Shown here: positions 57,323-64,000 of the stretch, one piece after another
Layout of the letters: each line of letters starts with the position of its first letter
Position numbering within the stretch: position 1 is the stretch's first letter
Source of the DNA: Plasmopara viticola
Lineage: Eukaryota; Oomycota; Peronosporomycetes; Peronosporales; Peronosporaceae
Direction of reading: 5' to 3'
Length of the DNA: 64,000 nucleotides
Assembly (NCBI GenBank): GCA_001695595.3
Contig: MBPM02000009.1
Span: 496,001-560,000 of the forward strand
The notes under the pieces: model-generated
The model's database searches: none
Seen by the model: only the letters and a program-made list of their open reading frames with translations
Told to the model about the DNA's origin: nothing
Position numbers and translations under genes: made by a program

Positions 57323-59534
57323 TCATACTATCACGACACCCGTGGCTTCTTCTCCGCCTTCAATAGATTTTCTATCTTGCGCCGCGCGGCTATTTTCTAT
57401 GAGTCGTCGACGTTTTCCAGTACTTCCCACATGGCTTTCAGAATCGGTATTGCCTAATGCTGATTTGTCAAAGGCAAGAGCATCAGCATCTAGAACAACA
57501 ATCAATTTTAAATCCACTTTAAACCAAAAACGAACATGAGAATATAAACGTACATGGGGATTCGAGAAACGTAGCGTTTCCTTGACCATTAGTGACGTCT
57601 TCTGCGTGAATGTCACGAAGGGGGAGTGGTACACTATTAAGGCGCTTGCAAGTACGCTTGTTGTGCCCTTTAATACTGCACACACTGCACGAAAGCTTGT
57701 CCTGCTTTGGGTCGCCAATCTGCTGGATCTGCTGCACTTTGCGTGGTCGTCCGCGGGTCTTTGGAAGTGGATGCGGGATCGTTACCCCGTCGGACGGCAC
57801 CGTTGAAATGTCAATTGGCGTGATGCGTCCGGCATACAACGTCTTTAACGATGTCATTAGAAAAATGCGTGGAATGACGTCTGTTCGCGGCATTCCTGCG
57901 TGGGTGACGGCAAGAAAGACGTGCAAACATGGAAAGCGTGAGACGTCATATTCGCCACAGGTGCACGTCTGCTTGGCAAAGTTGACAATTCGTCCAGCGC
58001 TGGTTTGCTGGTCAATCACTTCAAACTCACTCTCCGATGTACGGACGACATCAAAGTGAGCCGCTTCTGCTTCATACTCTGCTGCAAGCGAATGAAATTC
58101 GGCAGGGTACTCGGAGCTCAAATGCCCATATCGTTCGTAGCGCTGGAACAGAGTGCGCGCCACCTGCGAGACCCATCCCACCAAGATCATTAACGGTGGC
58201 TTTTCACACAACGCTTCCATCCATTGCATGGACGAATCCAGAGACAAGGTCGAGCCACTTACTCGTGTTGCACTTAATCGTGTAGCCACGTCAGCGACGG
58301 CAGATGCACTTTGTACCGGTTGGCGAATAAACATTTCGACTTCATTCGACTGAGGACAAGTCGGAAAGACTGCGTGGATCGCTCGAGTCAATCCCTCGCC
58401 GCGATTGTGTACCAGTGATGCGATCGAACGCTCCAGGTTGGGAAACGCACGCTGGAGCTGCTGCACGAAAAAGTGCCAGTCATTCTCTGTTTCTGCCGGT
58501 GCAAGTCCAATAGCAATGGGTACGTTGTCTCCCATGGCGTCTTGGGCCGTCGCAGTGAATACGACCCCTCCAAACGCCGAAGTAATTAAAAACACACTCA
58601 AAAGCATCGATCCTCGGCAATGTTTCAGTGCCTCATGGAGTGGTTTGGGACACAAAAAGGCTCTCGCAAAGACCTTAGCAGTCGGTTTACTAGCCAGTGG
58701 CGGGATTTGCGCACTGTCTTGATGCTCGAACGCCACTAAACTACCGGTATTTGTCTCTGCAAATGCGCGCAAATATCCCTCTAGTTTCATGTACAGAGAC
58801 AAATCCTCTTCCTTTCGTTGCTTTCGAAATGCACTGAGGGCTCTCCAAGCCGTCATATATGACGGTGTGACCCCGAATTTTTCCTTCATGATGTCGCTAA
58901 CATCCTTTGGCTTGACGGCATCTCGCCCGCCTCTGGAATGAGCCAATTGACCCATAAAAGGCAACGCAGTTTCCAACAATGCCGAGGCAGTGACTGTCGA
59001 TGCACGGACCTTTTCGCCCATACCGGTTTGGGACGGAATGACCTCGGTAGTAGCAGCGAGACGGGCACTCAGGATGGGGCATGATGGCGAGTGATTAAAA
59101 ATCGCTCGCGTGACATAGACTTTTCCATTTGCATGACGATTGGCAGACACGACGAAGCCACACAATGGCGCGATTTCTCCAGCGTCTTTATTGGCACCAG
59201 TGCGGCGCTTTCGTTGTCTCCAGGACGGACAACGGGCCTCTACTCGTTGTGGACTGCTGTGTTGCATGTAATACGGGGCATTTCTCTGCACAGAGAGCAC
59301 CTTTAACGCCCGGCGCAACTCGTTCATGTCATCATAACTCTCTTCGAATGGTGATACCCTGACACTACCCGTCGCAACCTCCGCCTTTGGTAGTACAAAG
59401 TAGAGCGACTCGGGCACAATACTCACTTCTAGCGCATCAGTCGAAGCAGCTAACGGGTCGCTATGGCTTGACGCAGGAGACGGAGACGCTGGTTGCGTGC
59501 GGATGGAGGTTGAAGCATGATCGGGTGTTGCCAT
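57323..59534 (-). CDS. MULE transposase-derived protein, probably domesticated
   Basis: Probable DNA-binding protein derived from a Mutator-like transposase. Two exons on the minus strand, 59534-57554 and 57489-57323 (intron 64 nt, GTACGT...CTAG), encode 715 residues without a single stop or frameshift. Order of features: an N-terminal disordered Ser/Pro region (1-60), a FAR1-like region with RCPSWRQRKRR and NHSPSCPILSARL (100-160), a MULE-type core (AFGGVVFTATAQDAMGDNVP, about 320-339, then AETENDWHFFVQQLQRAFPN), a SWIM finger CTCGEYDVSRFPCLH (C524, C526, C536, H538), an AT-hook-like TRGRPRKV (593-600) and a CCHC knuckle CSVCSIKGHNKRTC (616-629). The first catalytic Asp is missing: the expected segment reads LLSVFLITSAFGG and there is no Asp between 274 and 331. 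The second, normally in SDR-G-GL, is VHNRGEGL (N377). No inverted repeats were noticed nearby. A still longer first-exon reading to 57519 exists if the intron is retained. Confidence 0.85.
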
Positions 59535-61971
59535 GATCGTAATTATCGCGGCTAGAATAGGAATATCGCAAATTTGAGGCTGAGAGTGCGTTGAACAGTG
59601 AAGGGCACATTTGTAAAAATCACGTAGAAATATTGTTTTGGGCACGCAAGACCGCAAAATGATTGGGCAGAAATCGCAGGTAAGGCAACTTTTACTTCAA
59701 CAAGAGTAAATATTTGTGTTCTAGTGCCACTCGGCGGTGAAGGACTATGATAACTAGATGCAGCTCTTCTTGATGAAGAAAACGAGCGCGTGGCTGAATG
59801 GTCAGCTGTGACGCTTGATAAAGTGTTAGTTGAAATGTACGCCGAAAATCAATGCCTGTGCGTTTAGAAAAGATGGGTTCGACCTTGTGGGTCGGCATTG
59901 ACAAAATCTTCGGAAAGAATTTTGGACCCGCTGAAAATGAAACTAATGTACTAATGATTATGCATTATAAAATAGCGGTAAGAGAAGCTTGCAAAAGTCT
60001 GACAAAACATTTTCGTCTACTGACGTGTAGTAAGAAAGGCAACCTTTGCTCTAGGAAGCATTACGGTATTTGCCAGCCTCCTCGAATGACGCGCTTCTCC
60101 TTTGTTCACAAAGATAGCCATGCGTGGTCTAATTTGCAATCCCACCGTCAAATATTCTACAGCAGTATAATTTCTAGCCAATCAAACACGAGCATAACTC
60201 GTAGCAATTATCTTTGCTAGAATATATGAAAAATTCGTCCCAGGGGACGTTTAACAGAAAAGAGCTGCTGGCCCACGATATGATTCCAATACGACCACAA
60301 AGGCTTGGTTCTTGAATGACGCAAAGACACTGGATAACATCGCACAGGGCGTCGAGCTGCGACATCAGACTAAGATACGGCTTGCTATTCGATCTTTGAA
60401 CGCATGGAGAACGCTTCGAGCCTTTTACGAATGCGTTTGACGCTTTACAACCGTGTGCCAATGATTTGCCGTCGCCATTAATTCGAGATGGAGGACGCTT
60501 TTTATTTATACTAGTTACTAGAGGATCTTTAAATTCAAATGGCTAGCGTAACTTTACACTTGCTAGATGATACTAGGATGAAAGCCTGATGTCATGGTAG
60601 TAACTTTGGGAATAATGCAAAAGGTGACTAAATTCGAAAATTTTAAATGAATGTGATACAAAATGTATTGAATACTGGTATAAAGCTAGACATTCAATCT
60701 GGCCGTTTCAATTAGAAACAATATCTTTCTATTGCGTCTCAGCTTTGTACATAGAATTCCTTTCTGCGTGTGAGCTCGACATCAAACGTCGAAATACCCT
60801 TTGCATCAGATTCTTTTCCTTTTGATATCACCAGTTTAAATAGAACTCTAAAATTTCTTGCAAAACCCATTTTAATCCTGATTACCTTTTCATATGCGCA
60901 CGTCATCCTTCCATGACGCTGGCATGGAGTGGATTCGATAGAGATACTATATCCGTAGCCTTCATTGTAAGTGATTTAAGCTGGTTCCCTCCCGCTCTGC
61001 GAGAGCAAATAAGAAACATATCACTCTCTTTCTCAAACTTGTTGCCATATCATAGGCAAGGATAATCATCACGAAAGCTGGCGTCCCCGAACTTCTTAGC
61101 ATGTTGGTAGATGCTGTAAGTCAAAATTGATAATTTCGCTCATCAACTTTAATCAACAAATTTTGGTCCGTACTTTAAAACGGCGTAAGCATCTCGATGA
61201 GAGCGGCACGAACTTCTTCTTAAGCTCTGCACTGCGATTTGCGCGCCGCAACGAGCAAATAAGTATGGCTGCTTGAGCGTCAGACCAATCTCGACGTCAT
61301 TTTTGCTAGCTCAAAAGGTGACTCGTAGTCAATGGGTGTGAAGACCTTGATCCAAAAAAGATTTGCACGCCTGTCAACACACCTTCACTCGCCGCAGTTA
61401 GACAGCTCGCTGCTCTTAGATTATACCACTCTTTTTGTCGTTGTTTGATGACGAAGCCAAGAAGGCACTTGCTCTGAAAAAATAGTGTCATTTGGATGTG
61501 GTCACAGCTTCTGTGTCTCTTTAAAAGAGCACAGCCTGTGTCTCAACATAAAATATTATCAAATGTTACAAATACCACCATTTAGATTTAGTGTTCGATA
61601 AAAATTGTGGTATTTAAGCTTGCGAGGGCGCTCGGCCCTCAAAGCACAAAAATTGCATCACGATCAGCTTGCTCTACTGCGTCATTGTAGCTGTTCGTAA
61701 ACGATTAAATGCAGCAGCCAACTGCAGACAATAGCATATAAGTTATACGCAATACAGTTCATACGTTTGTCTACCTACAATTGGGACTGCGACGTACCTC
61801 GAGCTTGCGAGGTCGAGCGTAAAACCCTGATTTTTTATGAAAGCCGACGACATCAAGTGAGCCTGTGCGATCCATATCGCTTTCAAGCTCGGTCAACACT
61901 TCCTGTACAATCACAAACGTAAAAGATGGCGCAGATATGGTAAGAGCGCCGTTACTACAAAGACAGCAACT
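59535..61971. other. Intergenic, no gene seen
   Basis: About 2.4 kb between two minus-strand genes. The right-hand part near 61700-61970 should be the 3' flank of the ABC ATPase gene and 59535-59650 the promoter of the MULE-derived gene. Open frames between are short and motif-free. Confidence 0.5.
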
Positions 61972-63736
61972 TTAAGCTGCTGATTGCACCTTAAGCGTGC
62001 GCTTGCCGTCCATGTAAAAGCGACATTTTTGGAGAGCATCAGCAATCGTTCGCACTTGGCTCGGCTCCACAATCTGCTCTACTGCACTCAAGTCAAGGTC
62101 TACCTGCAATTTATCACGAATGCTATAAATTTTTTGTCTTCTAGGTCTCAGCCCGAGCACTTACCTCGCCGTATTGAATTTTGTCAAGGCCGCGCGCAAC
62201 TACCTTGCCGGTCACTTCAAATCCACGACTTAGAGGAATACGCGAGTTAAATTTACCAAATATAGCGTCCTGATGGATCAAACCATGCTCGCTCGCAATT
62301 TTCTTGGCCTCAATAGTCACATCTCGCGGCTCGAAAGTGTCCATCATAATAACATTGTCAGCAACCGAAAAGTAGTCTCCCGCGCTACCAACAACCAGTA
62401 TCGACGAGACGCCATGCTGTTTGTAAAGGGCCTGCACTTTTGAGATAAATGGTGTTATGGGCTCCTTATCTTTCGCCACCAGTTGCTGCATTTTCCAGTC
62501 TCGGACCATAAAGTTTGTAGCGCAAGTGTCTTCATCAAATAATAACGTCGTTGCACCCATTTCCAAAGCTTCAATGATATTTGCTGCTTGTGAAGTACTT
62601 CCTGAAGCGTCAGCAGTACAAAAGCAGGTGGTATCTTGTTTAAACGGTAAATTGTCGATAAACGCACTGATGTCCGTACAAACTACACTACGCGAATCTT
62701 CCGAGCGAATTTTAGCAGCGTTTGGATCCATAACCACAAACTCTCGTCCATCCGATGGAATGTGGTTGTACACACCAACTTCAAGCGCCTTAAGCACCGT
62801 ACTTTTACCGTGAAAGCCGCCACCGACAAACAACGTCACACCTCGAGGGATTCCCATCCCCATAACTGTTCCACAATTTGGAAGCGTAAATGTAGTGCTT
62901 AGCGATTTCGGTGACGCAAAAGAAACGACTTTATCACTTCTTAACGGAAGGTCCGAAGCTCCAGATTGTCGAGGTAGGATCGCTCCGTCACGTATAAAGC
63001 CTACGAGACCTGCTCCCTTGAGCATCCCTCTTAGCGCCTCTTGGTCTTCGACCGAGTACAAATGCTTCCACAAATCGCTCACATCCAGACTTTGAAGCAT
63101 CACCGACTGCTCTACCAATGTCGGTAAAGTCTCGACTAAAACGGTGTACGCATAATCGCCACAAATAGAGCGACCACGGGCCGGCAAGTTGGTGTTAAAG
63201 CGGACCTCGACGTCTCCATTGTCCAGCACGTTAACACTTGAGCGTTCAATGACATGTTGGCCTGGCAAATCAATCGAGAGTTCGCCCCCCTTAGCGCCAT
63301 GCCAAGAATTGCTCCTTCTCTTGGCATCAGCCCCGCAATCACGAGCAGTGGCCGCAAAGATTCGAGTTAAATAGTCACACAGGGCCACATTGCGAGTCTT
63401 GTCCCGATACATTTCGGCTGGAAACGCAGCGGACATAGCGGAGACTGTCACGTGAGCTCGCGATGGGCTGGCATATGGATCGCTCTGAATGTGGTCAAAG
63501 TCGAGCGTAAAGTGTAATTTATTGTTGCGGAATTCAAACACGCATTCCAATTCATGATAAGCACCGTAGTTGCTGTTGTGGATCCTTTGCAATATATCGG
63601 CCAGTTGATCCCACGTCGCTGGGACTAGAGGCAGTGACACTCGTGCCGTGGGCTCTCCACTGTCTCTCCGGCCTCGGCCACGACCACCTCGATGGCCGCT
63701 TCCATACTTGTTGCGATAGTATTCCCCACGCCCCAT
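61972..63736 (-). CDS. Predicted ABC-class ATPase with RG-rich N-terminus
   Basis: Belongs to the poorly characterised predicted ABC-class ATPases (DUF2791-like), which lack membrane segments; function unknown. Two exons on the minus strand, 63736-62165 and 62103-61972 (61-nt intron, GTAAGT...GCAG, phase 0), encode 567 residues. The ATG at 63736 is the first; the frame continues upstream only to a TTG next to an AG. Residues 10-25 are rich in Arg and Gly (YGSGHRGGRGRGRRDSG), typical of RNA-binding tails. The Walker A loop is GGGFHGKST (305-313), a signature-like ASGSTSQAANIIEALE (377-392) precedes the Walker B region TTLLFDEDTCATNFM (396-410), and VSSILVVGSAGDYFSVADNV is a likely H-loop region without the usual histidine. 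It ends ALQKCRFYMDGKRTLKVQSA. No partner gene is adjacent. Confidence 0.9.
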
Positions 63737-64000
63737 CGCCGGCGCGGCGATGACCAACACTCTTCTGCTACACAAAAGTAATTAAATAGTGTACTTTTAA
63801 CGCTCTTTTGATGAGGTGGTCAGTAAAAGTGTCTACTTTAAATTTTTATTTTTATTGAATTAAATGGATGTGTGCAACTCCAATATAACGTCTCTACGAG
63901 GCTTAATCCACCATCATTTACGTTTCCTCTCGTCATCATGGCGAGCATGTAGATTACACGATGTGATCGTTCACTTAGTAACGAGGGCCTCATCCAAAGA
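63737..64000. promoter_or_regulatory. 5' flank of the ABC ATPase gene
   Basis: AT-rich sequence to the window edge. It should contain the leader and promoter of the minus-strand ATPase gene; no specific element is identified. Confidence 0.35.

Noticed and set aside
1..64000. CRISPR arrays, prophage, operons, rRNA
   Set aside because: The window is eukaryotic nuclear DNA with introns; no regularly spaced repeats with unique spacers or rRNA-like segments were seen.

Overview
The window is nuclear DNA of an oomycete, most likely of the Peronosporales (Phytophthora or a downy mildew). The evidence is eukaryotic gene content, short introns of about 47-104 nt with GTACGT/GTAAGT-type donors in nearly every gene, very tight gene spacing, and gene-dense blocks separated by AT-rich, transposon-littered deserts. 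Species cannot be fixed by reading alone.

Layout. Block A (1-9569) holds a PX-GOLD coiled-coil protein (3' end off the window), a KIX-domain Mediator-like protein, UBA5 (E1 of the UFM1 pathway), a TPR plus multi-IQ protein and a low-complexity coiled-coil protein. Then follows a 9.9-kb desert (9570-19472) with one decayed reading frame. Block B (19473-27339) holds a two-RRM RNA-binding protein, an F-BAR protein with a KIAA0513-like C-terminal domain, a mitochondrial acetyl-CoA acetyltransferase and PEX12; the last two are divergent across a 137-bp promoter. A second desert (27340-35209) carries a Copia polyprotein relic. A lone soluble pyridine nucleotide transhydrogenase (35210-37080) follows, then a third desert (37081-48062) with a MULE-derived element bounded by inverted repeats and other relics. 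Block C (48063-63736) holds presenilin, a decayed MULE with recognisable inverted repeats just upstream of CCDC97, then CGI121/TPRKB (KEOPS), RPAP3, an intact MULE transposase-derived gene lacking the first two catalytic aspartates, and an ABC-class ATPase with an RG-rich N-terminus.

How the genes work together. There are no operons; these are independent eukaryotic genes. Themes are RNA and transcription (RRM protein, KIX protein, CCDC97, RPAP3, CGI121), protein modification and membrane proteolysis (UBA5, presenilin), organelle metabolism (thiolase, PEX12, transhydrogenase) and membrane or cytoskeleton scaffolds (PX-GOLD, F-BAR, TPR-IQ). Exon boundaries given here come from reading splice consensus, phase and protein family continuity by eye; no alignment or transcript data were available.

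The main points for follow-up are the intact but catalytically altered MULE gene (57323-59534), the MULE relic whose right inverted repeat lies about 100 bp upstream of the CCDC97 start, the internally deleted MULE derivative at 37341-38167, and the F-BAR/KIAA0513 domain fusion.
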